Below, in pieces: positions 6,449-15,277 of a stretch of DNA of 15,839 bases. Below the pieces are notes generated by a model. The model had not been told where the DNA came from and did no database searches. It was given only the letters and a program-made list of their open reading frames with translations. The position numbers were made by a program, and so were the translations under genes. Numbering within the stretch: the first letter of the stretch is position 1; each line of letters opens with the position of its first letter. The DNA is from Pseudomonadota bacterium (GTDB lineage: Bacteria; Pseudomonadota; Alphaproteobacteria; Acetobacterales; Acetobacteraceae): NCBI GenBank assembly GCA_021826565.1, contig JAKAZJ010000006.1:1-15839 (forward strand), in the 5' to 3' direction.

Positions 6449-7531
6449 CTAGCTGAACTTATCGTAACGGATATCGCGTGCCGGCAGCCGCGCCTGGGTG
6501 ATCAGCATGCGGATCGAGACGTCCACCAGGATCGGCGGCCCGGCCAGGTATGCGACCCGCCCGGCGAACCGATCCGCCAGGTCGCGGGCGGCCACTTCGT
6601 GCGGGAATCCAGTCTCGAACGACAGCGCGGGATAGCGCTCCCGAAGTGACGGATCGATTTCGTCGTGGGAGAAAACGATGGTGATCCGGAGCGTTCCGGG
6701 GAACGACCCGGCGAACCGGTTCAGCCGGTCCAGGTAGAAGACATCCGCGCGGGTCCGCAGGCCGAAAAACACCGCCGCGTCGAACTGCTCGAAATGACAC
6801 GAGGTCGCGCCTACCGCGAGGATCGACATGATCGAGGCGATCCCGGAGCCGCCCGCAATGGCGACAATGGTCCTCTGCTCCTGCGGCGTGAAAGTGGCCT
6901 TTCCCAATGGGCCGAACCACTCGAGTTGCTCACCCCGCAGATCGTCGGAAAGTAGCCACTCCGTGAAGCCCCCGCCGGGCTTGCGCTTGATGACGAACTC
7001 CACTTCCTCAGCCGTGCCGGCTTGGTTCACCATCGAGTACGCACGATAGCCGTTCACATGTGGGGTGGCGAGCACCGCGAATTGCCCTGCCTCGAACTCC
7101 AGGGCCGGCTCCATCCGCAGGCGCAGAGCCACAATGTCGTGGGTCAGGCGCGCGACATCGGTGATGACCGCCCGCCCGAAGGAGGGACGGACGGACGGGC
7201 TCAGGGTGATATCCGCGCGGCCGGGAATTTCGAAGCTCGACTCGGTCAGGGCACGCGTCTGACACAGCAGCACTTCTTCGCGATCAGGGTTGAGATATCG
7301 GGCCCCCGGCGCTTCAGGCCAATCATTGAGAAGCACTCCGGAACGGCGGCGCGCCTTGCAGGTTCCGCAGGTCCCGGTGGCGCATTCGTACGGCAGCAGA
7401 ACACCGGCGTGTAGAGCCTCATACAGCAAAGAGCGTTGCGGGGTCACCGCAAAGGTGCGGGCACCTGTCTTTGAATGTACCTCAATCAGCACGCTGGTTT
7501 CGGCACCAGGACGGGAGGCATGATGAGTCAT
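6449..7531 (-). CDS. msmD: Methanesulfonate monooxygenase reductase (plant-type [2Fe-2S], FAD, NAD)
   Basis: This reductase takes electrons from NADH through FAD and a plant-type [2Fe-2S] cluster to the MsmC ferredoxin. The 360-residue product has an N-terminal ferredoxin domain with C50, C55, C58 and C90 (CATGTCGTC...LLC). A flavin domain with RAYSMVN at 163-169 follows, and then a nucleotide-binding domain with GGSGIASIMS at 227-236. Domain order and length match MsmD. The likely start is the ATG at 7531, although no good ribosome-binding site precedes it; the open frame upstream to 8224 overlaps the MFS gene and is not credible. Unlike the described msmABCD operon, this gene is on the opposite strand, separated from msmC by the CNB-domain gene and a repeat element. 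Another electron partner is possible, but no other reductase is present here. Confidence 0.82.
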   Translation of the reverse strand: MTHHASRPGAETSVLIEVHSKTGARTFAVTPQRSLLYEALHAGVLLPYECATGTCGTCKARRRSGVLLNDWPEAPGARYLNPDREEVLLCQTRALTESSFEIPGRADITLSPSVRPSFGRAVITDVARLTHDIVALRLRMEPALEFEAGQFAVLATPHVNGYRAYSMVNQAGTAEEVEFVIKRKPGGGFTEWLLSDDLRGEQLEWFGPLGKATFTPQEQRTIVAIAGGSGIASIMSILAVGATSCHFEQFDAAVFFGLRTRADVFYLDRLNRFAGSFPGTLRITIVFSHDEIDPSLRERYPALSFETGFPHEVAARDLADRFAGRVAYLAGPPILVDVSIRMLITQARLPARDIRYDKFS

Positions 7532-7656
7532 GGTTGGTGGCCCGCAGGTATCGATTAAAGCGAGTAGCAGGATATCATCACGTCTGTCGGCAGACCAGAT
7601 CCCATACCCAGACAGATCGGCGGCCTGCAGGAGCGGCGATGCGGCATGGAATTTGG

Positions 7657-7688
7657 CCGGCGGGGTCCCGCGCACGGGACCCCGCCGG
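7657..7688 (-). terminator. Perfect 14-bp hairpin after the MFS transporter gene
   Basis: CCGGCGGGGTCCCG at 7657-7670 pairs exactly with 7675-7688 across a 4-base loop. It begins 7 bases past the transporter stop on the minus strand. The sequence after it is only mildly AT-rich (CCAAATT), so it may attenuate rather than fully stop transcription towards msmD. Confidence 0.75.
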
Positions 7689-7695
7689 ATGTCTG

Positions 7696-9012
7696 TCAGA
7701 GTTGCACCTCTTCGAGCTCGCGCCGAGCGGTCTCCGGCCCCAGGAGGTAACCGATGATCGGCAGGATCCAAAGTGCCGCCGTGACCATGAACGGAATCGT
7801 CGGGCCGTAGACCGAGATTCCCCACCCAACCAGGAAGGGAGCCGCGATCGATGCCAGCCGCCCGCCTCCCACCATGATACCGAAGCCGGTGCCGCGCAGT
7901 GAGGTGCGGAAGAACTCGCTGAGGTAGGTATCGCCGACGCCCCAGAGCCAACCCAGCAATCCGACCATCAGGGCCCCGAAGATCAGGAATAAGGTCAGGG
8001 AATTTGTCAGCGATGCTTCCAGTGTGCAGCCGATCATGAGCACCGAGCCGAGGATCCCGGCTGGCCTGCGGCCGATGAGATCGGAGAGCCCGGTTCCGAC
8101 ATAGGACAGGAAAAACTGAACCACGTAGAACATCATCGCGTAAAAGATCGCGTCGGTCGGCACGACATGGAATTTTACCACCATGAAGGTGGTCAGGAAG
8201 ACCGTGATTCCCCAGTAGCCGCATGCGTTGGCCACGTAGATCAGCCAGCCGATCACGATGCGGCGGAATGCGCCCGGGACGGTCCAGATATTGACGCGCG
8301 GATGGATGGCACCTTCTTCCCGGATCATCGCCTCAATCTCGGCGCGGGCATGGCGATACCGCGGCGACTCCTGAATCATGCGCCGAAGGACGAACACCAT
8401 CACAGCTGGGACGATGGCGAAGACAAACGCCCACTGCCAGCCAAACCGCGGCACGATGAACAGCGCGGCGATCGCCGCCACGATGTAGCCCAGGGAGTAG
8501 AGCGAGAACATGATGCCGCCGGTTCCGAGCGCCCTCACCTTCGACGGCCACATCTCGGCGGTGTAGGGCGCGCCGACGGCAAGTTCTCCCGCGCCGCCGA
8601 CGCCGGTCAGGAAGCGAAGTCCGGTAAAGAGGAACAGATTGGTCGTCAGGCCGCCGAGCGCGGTCGTGATACCATACATGATGATCGACCAGCCCAGCGC
8701 GTCCCGCCGCCCGACACGATCGGCGAGGATGCCGAATCCGAAGGTGCCGATGGTATATCCAACGAGGAAGATCGAGCCGATCAGCCCGATTCCCTTCAGC
8801 GTAATATCGAGGTCTTTCGCGATCAGCGGCCCCAACAGACCGAAGATGTTGACCGCATAGGCATCGAATCCGTAGCCGAGGCCGGCGGCGATTGCGACGA
8901 GCAACGCCTCTCGGAAGGGGATAACGTGCATCACGCTGTGGCCCGTCGCTCCACGCGGAATCCCTTCCACGACCGAAGCGGCAGACTCGGCTGTTCTCAG
9001 CCCCTGGCTCAT
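7696..9012 (-). CDS. MFS transporter, candidate methanesulfonate/organic acid importer
   Basis: This is a 438-residue major facilitator protein with about 12 hydrophobic helices, placing it in the inner membrane. The first helix carries GLGYGFDAYAVNIFG (44-58), with the acidic residue typical of proton-coupled organic-acid symporters. The loop 2-3 signature LADRVGRRDALG is at 96-107, and its repeat, LSDLIGRRPAG, lies in the second half. RRMIQESPRY marks the end of the first half. The overall type is closest to the aromatic-acid/metabolite:H+ symporter group. The ATG at 9012 follows a very good GGGAGGAAAAA site. Its position directly upstream of msmD suggests it imports the oxygenase substrate, replacing the ABC transporter MsmEFGH of classical loci. 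That is inference; a carboxylate or sulfite substrate is possible. Confidence 0.85.
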   Translation of the reverse strand: MSQGLRTAESAASVVEGIPRGATGHSVMHVIPFREALLVAIAAGLGYGFDAYAVNIFGLLGPLIAKDLDITLKGIGLIGSIFLVGYTIGTFGFGILADRVGRRDALGWSIIMYGITTALGGLTTNLFLFTGLRFLTGVGGAGELAVGAPYTAEMWPSKVRALGTGGIMFSLYSLGYIVAAIAALFIVPRFGWQWAFVFAIVPAVMVFVLRRMIQESPRYRHARAEIEAMIREEGAIHPRVNIWTVPGAFRRIVIGWLIYVANACGYWGITVFLTTFMVVKFHVVPTDAIFYAMMFYVVQFFLSYVGTGLSDLIGRRPAGILGSVLMIGCTLEASLTNSLTLFLIFGALMVGLLGWLWGVGDTYLSEFFRTSLRGTGFGIMVGGGRLASIAAPFLVGWGISVYGPTIPFMVTAALWILPIIGYLLGPETARRELEEVQL

Positions 9013-9249
9013 TTTTTCCTCCCAACGAATATCAGATCAGGCAGGGCGGAACCTGTGCAGGCCCGCTGTTGTTCTGGGACGCCCTTGTTGCCTTGGAACG
9101 GAACCGAGACTCTCGGTCGTAGACAGAGAATTCCGGCCCACAGACCACGCGTAATCGCATCAAGGGTCGATCGTGCCTGTTCGTCCAATCCTATTTCTAA
9201 ATGGATATATCGAAAAAACCTATAGTGCAGCAGGCGCCGGTCCCCTGTC

Positions 9250-9278
9250 TTGCAATTCGATCTGAATGGCTGAATTAT
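9250..9278 (+). promoter_or_regulatory. Possible promoter of the formate dehydrogenase operon
   Basis: TTGCAA at 9250-9255 and AATTAT at 9273-9278 are 17 bases apart, each matching four of six consensus bases. It lies in the AT-richer half of the 299-base divergent gap between the MFS and fdsG genes. The rest of the gap shows only a short CCGAG-ACT-CTCGG dyad and an AT-rich patch around 9187-9222. No fdsR-type regulator gene is nearby. Confidence 0.35.
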
Positions 9279-9311
9279 CCCCCTGGTTGAACTGCGACGG
9301 GGAGGAGATGC

Positions 9312-9782
9312 ATGAACGCGGATGCGCCATGGAACCCGGAACGGGCGGCGGCGATCATCGCGGCGCATCGCGCGACCGAGGGCGCCGTCATGCCCATCCT
9401 GCACGCGCTGCAGCACGCATTCGGCCACGTGCCACGGGCGGCGATCCCGTTGGTTGCCGAGGCGCTGAACCTGACACGCGCCGAAGTGTACGGCATCGCC
9501 AGTTTCTATCACGAGTTCCGCGATACCCCGCCCGGGCGGCACATACTTCGGCTATGCCGCGCCGAGGCGTGCCAGGCGATGGGGGCGGAGCGCTTGCACG
9601 CGGCGGCGCGGCATCGCCTGGGGATCGGCTGGCACGAAACCACCGCCGACGGCGCGGTGACCCTGGAACCCGTGTTCTGCCTGGGGCTGTGCGCGGTCGC
9701 GCCTTCGGGGATGCTGGATGGCGCCCCGCTGGGGCGGCTTGATCCGCCGGCGCTCGATGCCGTCCTGGAGGCCGCGCGATGA
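9312..9782 (+). CDS. fdsG: NAD-dependent formate dehydrogenase, gamma subunit (NuoE-like)
   Basis: FdsG is the small electron-transfer subunit that, with FdsB, forms the NADH-generating module of soluble formate dehydrogenase. It is homologous to NuoE of complex I. The 156-residue protein has the helical N-terminal domain (MPILHALQHAFGHVP, ALNLTRAEVYGIASFYHEFR). The thioredoxin-like [2Fe-2S] fold follows, with C82, C87, C123 and C127 as ligands (CRAEAC and CLGLC). The ATG at 9312 follows GGGGAGGAG. It opens the fds operon, and its stop overlaps the fdsB start (ATGA at 9779). Confidence 0.93.
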   Translation: MNADAPWNPERAAAIIAAHRATEGAVMPILHALQHAFGHVPRAAIPLVAEALNLTRAEVYGIASFYHEFRDTPPGRHILRLCRAEACQAMGAERLHAAARHRLGIGWHETTADGAVTLEPVFCLGLCAVAPSGMLDGAPLGRLDPPALDAVLEAAR

Positions 9783-11308
9783 GCCACGTCTTCGTTCCGC
9801 GCGATGCCGGCGCGTTGGCGCTGGGGGCGGACGCGGTCGCCGCCGCGCTGACCGCTTCCCGGATTGAGGTGGTGCGCACCGGATCGCGCGGGATGTTCTG
9901 GCTGGAACCGATGATCGAGGTGGAGACGCAATCGGGGCGGATCGCCTACGGGCCGGTGCGGCGGGAAGACGTAGCGGGGCTGCTGGCCTCGGGGTTGATG
10001 GCGGGCGGGGCGCATCCATTGCGCCTTGGACCGACGGAGGAGATCCCGTTTCTCGCCGGGCAGACGCGCTTCACCTTCGCGCGCTGCGGGGTGGTGGATC
10101 CCGGCTCGCTCGAAGACTACCGCGCCCATGGCGGACTGAAGGGGCTGGCGCGGGCGATCAAGATCGGGCCGGCGGCGACGGTTGCGGAGGTGACGGCCTC
10201 CGGCCTGCGCGGGCGCGGCGGGGCAGGTTTCCCGACGGGTGTGAAGTGGAAGACCGTCGCGGATGCCACCGGCGAACGCAAATTCGTCGTCGCCAATGCC
10301 GACGAGGGCGATTCCGGCACCTTCGCCGATCGGATGCTGATGGAAGGCGATCCGTTTTCGCTGATCGAGGGCATGGCGATCGCCGCGATCGCGGTCGGGG
10401 CCTCGAAGGGGTATGTCTATACGCGGTCGGAATATCCGCACGCGATCGCCGCGTTCGATCGGGCGCTGGCGGCGGCGCGCGCCGCCGGGATGCTGGGCGC
10501 GGACACGCTGGGTTCGGGGATCAGCTTCGATATCGAGCAGCGGGTCGGCGCGGGCGCCTATATCTGCGGCGAAGAAACCTCGCTGCTCGACAGTCTGGAG
10601 GGCAAGCGCGGCCAGGTGCGCGCCAAGCCGCCGCTGCCGGCGATCAAGGGGCTGTTCGGCCAGCCCACGGTGGTCAACAACATCATCTCTCTGTCTTCGG
10701 TTCCGTTCATCCTGGCCGAAGGGGCGCGTGCGTACCACGATATCGGCTACGGGCGGTCGCGCGGCACGATGCCGATCCAACTGGCCGGAAATATCCGCCA
10801 TGGCGGATTGTTCGAGGCGGGGTTCGGGCTGACCCTGGGTGAGATCGTGAACGATATCGGCGCAGGCACGGCGACGGGCCGGCCGGTGCGCGCGGTGCAG
10901 GTGGGCGGGCCGCTCGGCGCCTATTTCCCGCCCAGCCTGTTCGACACGCCGTTCGACTACGAGGCGTTCGCCGCGCGGGACGGGCTGATCGGCCATGGCG
11001 GGGTGGTGGTGTTCGACGACACCGTCGATCTGGCCCGCCAGGCGCGCTTCGCGATGGAGTTTTGCGCCGCGGAATCCTGCGGCAAATGCACCCCCTGCCG
11101 GATCGGCTCGGTGCGCGGGATGGAAGTGATCGACCGCATCCTGGCCGGGCACGATGTCGATGCTAATTTGGAACTGGTCCGCGATCTCTGCGAGACGATG
11201 AAATTCGGCTCGCTCTGCGCGCTGGGCGGCTTCATCCCCTATCCGGTGATGAGCGCGCTCGCGCATTTCCCCGAGGATTTCCGCCGCCTCGCGCAGGCGG
11301 CGGAATAA
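9779..11308 (+). CDS. fdsB: NAD-dependent formate dehydrogenase, beta subunit (NuoF-like)
   Basis: FdsB binds FMN and NAD+ and reduces NAD+ with electrons coming from the molybdenum subunit. Its 509 residues hold a degenerate thioredoxin-like N-terminal domain (about 1-90, without a cluster), as is usual in FdsB. The FMN/NAD-binding part follows: GLRGRGGAGFPTGVKW at 142-157, NADEGDSGTF at 173-182, and GAGAYICGEETSLLDSLEG at 257-275. The C-terminal [4Fe-4S] site is ESCGKCTPCRIGS (C434, C437, C440) plus C480 in GSLCALGG. All expected motifs are intact. It overlaps fdsG by four bases and ends ten bases before fdsA; an AAGGAGG site for fdsA spans its stop codon. Confidence 0.95.
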   Translation: MSHVFVPRDAGALALGADAVAAALTASRIEVVRTGSRGMFWLEPMIEVETQSGRIAYGPVRREDVAGLLASGLMAGGAHPLRLGPTEEIPFLAGQTRFTFARCGVVDPGSLEDYRAHGGLKGLARAIKIGPAATVAEVTASGLRGRGGAGFPTGVKWKTVADATGERKFVVANADEGDSGTFADRMLMEGDPFSLIEGMAIAAIAVGASKGYVYTRSEYPHAIAAFDRALAAARAAGMLGADTLGSGISFDIEQRVGAGAYICGEETSLLDSLEGKRGQVRAKPPLPAIKGLFGQPTVVNNIISLSSVPFILAEGARAYHDIGYGRSRGTMPIQLAGNIRHGGLFEAGFGLTLGEIVNDIGAGTATGRPVRAVQVGGPLGAYFPPSLFDTPFDYEAFAARDGLIGHGGVVVFDDTVDLARQARFAMEFCAAESCGKCTPCRIGSVRGMEVIDRILAGHDVDANLELVRDLCETMKFGSLCALGGFIPYPVMSALAHFPEDFRRLAQAAE

Positions 11309-11318
11309 GGAGGCCGGG

Positions 11319-14159
11319 ATGAGCCTGCACCCCGAACCCGATCATGGCACGCCACCGAGCGGCGCGACCGCAACCGTCACCCTGACGATCGACGGGCAGG
11401 ACGTGACGGTCCTGGAAGGCACCTCCGTGATGCGCGCCGCCGTCGAGGCGGGGATCACCATCCCGAAGCTGTGTGCCACCGACAGCCTGGCCGCGTTCGG
11501 CTCCTGCCGGCTATGCCTGGTGGAAATCGAGGGGCGCGGCGGCACGCCGGCCTCCTGCACCACGCCGGTTGCGGCCGGGATGAAGGTTGCAACCGGGACG
11601 GACCGGTTGCGCCGGCTGCGGCGCGGGGTGATGGAGCTCTATCTGTCCGATCATCCGTCGGACGGGCTGACTTCGCCGGTCGCGGGGGCGGCCGAGATGC
11701 ATACGATGGCCGGGATCGTCGGCGTGCGGCGCGTGCGCTACGGGACCGAGGGGGCCAATCATCTGGCCGCGCCGGTCGATGTGTCCAACCCCTATTTCCA
11801 GTTCGATCCGGCGCGCTGCATCGTCTGTTCGCGCTGCGTGCGAGCCTGCGAGGAAACGCAGGGGACCTTCGCGCTGACCGTCGAGGGGCGCGGGTTTGCG
11901 TCAAAAATCGTCGCCGGAATGGACGAGCCGTTCCTCACGTCCGAATGCGTCTCCTGCGGCGCCTGCGTGCAGGCCTGCCCGACCGGATCGCTGATCGAGA
12001 AATCGGTGGTCGCGCTGGGTCAGCCGGAACGCGCGGTGGAAACCACCTGCGCCTATTGCGGCGTCGGCTGCACCTTCCGCGCCGAGATGCAGGGCGAGAC
12101 CGTCGTGCGCATGGTGCCGGCGAAATCCGGCAAGGCCAATCACGGCCATTCCTGCGTCAAGGGCCGCTTCGCCTGGGGCTACGCGCAGCACCAGGACCGC
12201 ATCCTGAAACCAATGTTGCGCGCGAAGATCACCGATCCGTGGCGGGAAGTGGGCTGGGACGAGGCGATCGCGCATGTCGCGACCGAATTCCGCCGGCTGC
12301 AAGCCGCGGCGGGCAAGGATTCGATCGGGGTCATCACATCGTCGCGCTGCACGAACGAGGAGACCTATCTGGTCCAGAAGCTCGCGCGCGCCGGGTTCGG
12401 CAACAACAACACCGATACCTGCGCGCGGGTCTGCCACTCGCCGACGGGGTACGGGCTGGCGACCACGTTCGGGACCTCGGCCGGGACCAATGATTTCGAT
12501 TCGGTCGAGCACGCGGATGTGGTGCTGGTGATGGGTGCCAATCCGACCGACGGGCATCCGGTCTTCGCCTCCCACCTCAAGCGCCGGCTACGGGCCGGGG
12601 CGAAGCTGATCGTGGTCGATCCGCGGCGGATCGATCTTGTACACACACCGCACGTGGAAGCGACGTACCACCTGCCGCTGCGGCCGGGCACCAATGTCGC
12701 CATGCTGGATGCGCTGGCGCATGTGATCGTGACCGAAAATCTGATCGATCAGGACTATGTGCGCGCGCGCTGCGACGCGGACGCCTTCGCCGATTGGGCT
12801 GCCTTCGTGGCCGAGCCGCGCAACAGCCCCGAGACGGTGGAGGCAATCACCGGCGTGCCGGCCGCACTGGTGCGCCAGGCCGCCCGGCTCTACGCGACGG
12901 CTGGGCGCGGGGCCATCTATTACGGCCTCGGCGTGACCGAACACAGCCAGGGCAGCACCGCGGTGATGGGGCTGGCCAACCTCGCGATGGCGACCGGCAA
13001 TGTCGGCACGGCGGGCACCGGGGTCAATCCGCTGCGCGGGCAGAACAACGTGCAGGGCTCGTGCGACATGGGCAGCTTCCCGCACGAACTGCCTGGCTAC
13101 CGCCATATCTCCAGCCCGGCCGTGCGCGCGATCTACGAGCGCGAATGGGGCGTGCGGCTCGACCCTGAACCCGGGCTGCGCATTCCCAACATGTTCGACG
13201 CCGCGCTGGACGGAAGTTTCCGGGGCATCTACATCCAGGGCGAGGACATCGTGCAGTCCGATCCGGACACGCACCATGTCACCTCCGCGCTGGCGGCGAT
13301 GGAGCTCGTGGTGGTGCAGGACCTGTTCCTGAACGAGACCGCCACCTTCGCCCATGTGTTCCTGCCAGGATGCAGCTTCCTGGAGAAGGACGGCACCTTC
13401 ACCAATGCCGAGCGCCGGATCGGCCGAGTCCGCAAGGCCATGGCCCCGCGCAACGGCTACGCGGACTGGGAGATCACGCAGTTGATCGCCAACGCCATGG
13501 GCGGCGGCTGGGCCTACACCCACCCCTCGCAGATCATGGACGAAATCGCGCGCACCACGCCCACCTTCGCCGGCGTGAGCTTCGCCAAGCTCGACGCGCT
13601 GGGTTCGGTGCAATGGCCGTGCAACGATGCGATGCCCGACGGCACGCCGACGATGCACGAGACGGGCTTCGTGCGCGGCAAGGGCCTGTTTGTCGTCACC
13701 GAATACGTCCCCACCGACGAGCGCATCGGGCCGCGCTTCCCGCTGCTGCTGACCACGGGGCGCATCCTCAGTCAGTACAACGTGGGCGCACAAACGCGGC
13801 GGACCGAGAATACGCTGTGGCACACCGAGGATGTGCTGGAAATCCATCCGCACGATGCCGAGGAACGCGGGGTGCGCAACGGCGACCTGGTCCGCCTCGC
13901 CTCCCGCGCAGGCGCCACGGCGCTGCACGCGCGCATCACCGACCGGGTGGCGCCGGGGGTGGTGTACACCACGTTCCACCATCCGGAGACGCAGGCGAAC
14001 GTGGTCACTACGGAATATTCCGACTGGGCGACGAACTGCCCGGAATACAAGGTGACCGCCGTCCAGGTCTCGCCCGCCAACGGTCCGACGGAATGGCAGG
14101 AGACCTACCGCGCCACCGCCGAGCGCGCCCGTCGGATCGAGGCGGTGCCGGCAAAATGA
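11319..14159 (+). CDS. fdsA: NAD-dependent formate dehydrogenase, catalytic molybdenum alpha subunit
   Basis: FdsA oxidises formate to CO2 at a bis-molybdopterin Mo centre and passes electrons down an iron-sulfur chain to FdsB. In 946 residues it has a plant-type [2Fe-2S] domain (C52, C63, C66, C80). Two ferredoxin-type [4Fe-4S] sites follow (C167/C170/C173/C177 and C210/C213/C216/C220). The Mo-domain [4Fe-4S] site is CAYCGVGC plus C279. The catalytic Cys372-His373 pair sits in DTCARVCHSPTGYG. The conserved stretch usually providing a His/Cys3 [4Fe-4S] site reads DHPSDGLTSPVAGAAEM: H112 is kept, but G116, S119 and A125 replace the cysteines, so this cluster should be absent. The C-terminal guanine-dinucleotide-binding domain is complete (LLTTGRILSQYN, then TTFHHPETQANVVT). 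Cys rather than Sec and the fds gene order mark the oxygen-tolerant soluble type. Confidence 0.95.
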   Translation: MSLHPEPDHGTPPSGATATVTLTIDGQDVTVLEGTSVMRAAVEAGITIPKLCATDSLAAFGSCRLCLVEIEGRGGTPASCTTPVAAGMKVATGTDRLRRLRRGVMELYLSDHPSDGLTSPVAGAAEMHTMAGIVGVRRVRYGTEGANHLAAPVDVSNPYFQFDPARCIVCSRCVRACEETQGTFALTVEGRGFASKIVAGMDEPFLTSECVSCGACVQACPTGSLIEKSVVALGQPERAVETTCAYCGVGCTFRAEMQGETVVRMVPAKSGKANHGHSCVKGRFAWGYAQHQDRILKPMLRAKITDPWREVGWDEAIAHVATEFRRLQAAAGKDSIGVITSSRCTNEETYLVQKLARAGFGNNNTDTCARVCHSPTGYGLATTFGTSAGTNDFDSVEHADVVLVMGANPTDGHPVFASHLKRRLRAGAKLIVVDPRRIDLVHTPHVEATYHLPLRPGTNVAMLDALAHVIVTENLIDQDYVRARCDADAFADWAAFVAEPRNSPETVEAITGVPAALVRQAARLYATAGRGAIYYGLGVTEHSQGSTAVMGLANLAMATGNVGTAGTGVNPLRGQNNVQGSCDMGSFPHELPGYRHISSPAVRAIYEREWGVRLDPEPGLRIPNMFDAALDGSFRGIYIQGEDIVQSDPDTHHVTSALAAMELVVVQDLFLNETATFAHVFLPGCSFLEKDGTFTNAERRIGRVRKAMAPRNGYADWEITQLIANAMGGGWAYTHPSQIMDEIARTTPTFAGVSFAKLDALGSVQWPCNDAMPDGTPTMHETGFVRGKGLFVVTEYVPTDERIGPRFPLLLTTGRILSQYNVGAQTRRTENTLWHTEDVLEIHPHDAEERGVRNGDLVRLASRAGATALHARITDRVAPGVVYTTFHHPETQANVVTTEYSDWATNCPEYKVTAVQVSPANGPTEWQETYRATAERARRIEAVPAK

Positions 14160-14995
14160 CCGGCGCGCGCATCCCAGACCCGGCAAGCAACCTGCCCCGG
14201 GTGCTCTGGCGCGGCGGCGGGATCGCGCACGGGCGCCGGCAGGTGGCCGAGGAAACGCCCGTCGCGTTCTCGTATAACCGCGCGACCCTGGCGGTGATGC
14301 TGGCGACGCCCGCCGATCTGGACGATTTCGCGCTGGGCTTCAGCCTGACCGAGGGGATCGTCACGCATCCCGACCAGATCGAGGAGATCGCGATCGTCGC
14401 GGTCCCGAACGGGATCGAGCTGCGCCTGTGGTTGTCGCCCAATCGCGCGGCGGCGGCGGAGACGCGGCGGCGCCACCTCGCCGGGCCAGGCGGATGCGGC
14501 CTGTGCGGGATCGACAGCCTGGAGGCCGCCAACCGCGCGCCACGCCACGTCACCGCCGATCCCTGCGTCACCACCACCGACATCGCCGAAGCGGTGGCGA
14601 GCCTCGCCCCCGCCCAGACGCTGAACGCCGCCACCCGCGCGACCCATGCCGCGGGGTTCTGGACCCGCGCCGAGGGGCTGGTGATCGTGCGGGAGGATGT
14701 CGGGCGACACAACGCGCTCGATAAGCTCGCCGGCGCGCTGGCCCGCGCGGGGCGCGCGGTCTCGGACGGCGTGGTGCTGCTCTCCAGCCGGCTTTCGGTG
14801 GAGCTCGTGCAGAAGGCCGCTATGATCGGTGCGCCTGTTTTGGCCGCGGTCTCGGCACCCACCGCGCTCGCCGTGCGCACTGCCGAGCAAGCCGGGATCA
14901 CTCTGGTCGGCATCGCGCGATCCGATGGGTTCGAGATATTCACGTATGCGCACCGGATCGTGCCCGCCGAGGATGCAACCCGCCATGTCGCCTGA
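14156..14995 (+). CDS. fdhD: Formate dehydrogenase accessory sulfurtransferase FdhD/FdsC
   Basis: FdhD (FdsC in fds operons) delivers sulfur to the Mo cofactor so that formate dehydrogenase becomes active, and binds the bis-MGD cofactor. The 279-residue protein has the family motifs: EETPVAFSYNRATLAVMLATPADLDDFALGF near the N-terminus, and the sulfur-carrying CGLC pair in GGCGLCGIDSLE at about 112-123. TRATHAAGFWTR and VREDVGRHNALDKLAGAL (about 178-195) follow, then SSRLSVELVQKAAMIGAPVL and GFEIFTYAHRI. The start is the ATG overlapping the fdsA stop (ATGA, 14156-14159), which places it in the same operon with likely translational coupling. The frame is open far upstream inside fdsA, but that part is only a shadow. 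Confidence 0.93.
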   Translation: MTGARIPDPASNLPRVLWRGGGIAHGRRQVAEETPVAFSYNRATLAVMLATPADLDDFALGFSLTEGIVTHPDQIEEIAIVAVPNGIELRLWLSPNRAAAAETRRRHLAGPGGCGLCGIDSLEAANRAPRHVTADPCVTTTDIAEAVASLAPAQTLNAATRATHAAGFWTRAEGLVIVREDVGRHNALDKLAGALARAGRAVSDGVVLLSSRLSVELVQKAAMIGAPVLAAVSAPTALAVRTAEQAGITLVGIARSDGFEIFTYAHRIVPAEDATRHVA

Positions 14996-15212
14996 CCGTC
15001 TCGCCTATATGGCCAACCAGATCGGCAAGTTCTTCGCCCACCGCCCGCATGGTGTCGCCGTGGCCGCGACCGAGGAACATCTGCGCAAGTTCTGGGACCC
15101 GCGGATGCGCCGGCAGATCGTCGAGGGGCTTGAGCGCGGCGAGGCCACGCTCGACCCGCTGGTCCGCGAGGCGGTGGAGCGGCTGCGCGCGCCTGCCGCC
15201 GTGCCCGCTTAG
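14985..15212 (+). CDS. fdsD: Formate dehydrogenase delta subunit
   Basis: FdsD is a small protein required for a stable, active FdsGBA complex. The 75-residue product shows the family's signature: DRLAYMANQIGKFFA at the N-terminus, HLRKFWDPRMRRQIVEGL in the middle, and LDPLVREAVERLR at the C-terminus. The ATG at 14985 overlaps the fdhD end by 11 bases, so the operon order is G-B-A-C-D as in classical fds clusters. No cofactor motif is expected and none is seen. Confidence 0.92.
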   Translation: MSPDRLAYMANQIGKFFAHRPHGVAVAATEEHLRKFWDPRMRRQIVEGLERGEATLDPLVREAVERLRAPAAVPA

Positions 15213-15277
15213 ATCGAGTTCCGACCCCATCCACCACAGCGTTCCAGAACATCCTGACGACCATCGACGGAGGCATT

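Noticed and set aside
7532..8224. N-terminal extension of MsmD into the MFS gene
   Set aside because: It overlaps a conserved gene in another frame; MsmD homology begins only after the ATG at 7531.
8167..9225. Plus-strand open frame (352 codons) opposite the MFS gene
   Set aside because: The minus-strand MFS gene has clear helices, family motifs and a strong ribosome-binding site; the plus-strand product is charged shadow sequence.
9509..11266. Long minus-strand open frame (585 codons) across fdsG and fdsB
   Set aside because: Antisense shadow of two well-supported subunits; low-complexity composition and no recognisable motif.
12588..14186. Long minus-strand open frame (532 codons) inside fdsA
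   Set aside because: It is fully antisense to a strongly conserved gene, and its Arg/His/Gly-rich composition is what complementary GC-rich codons give.
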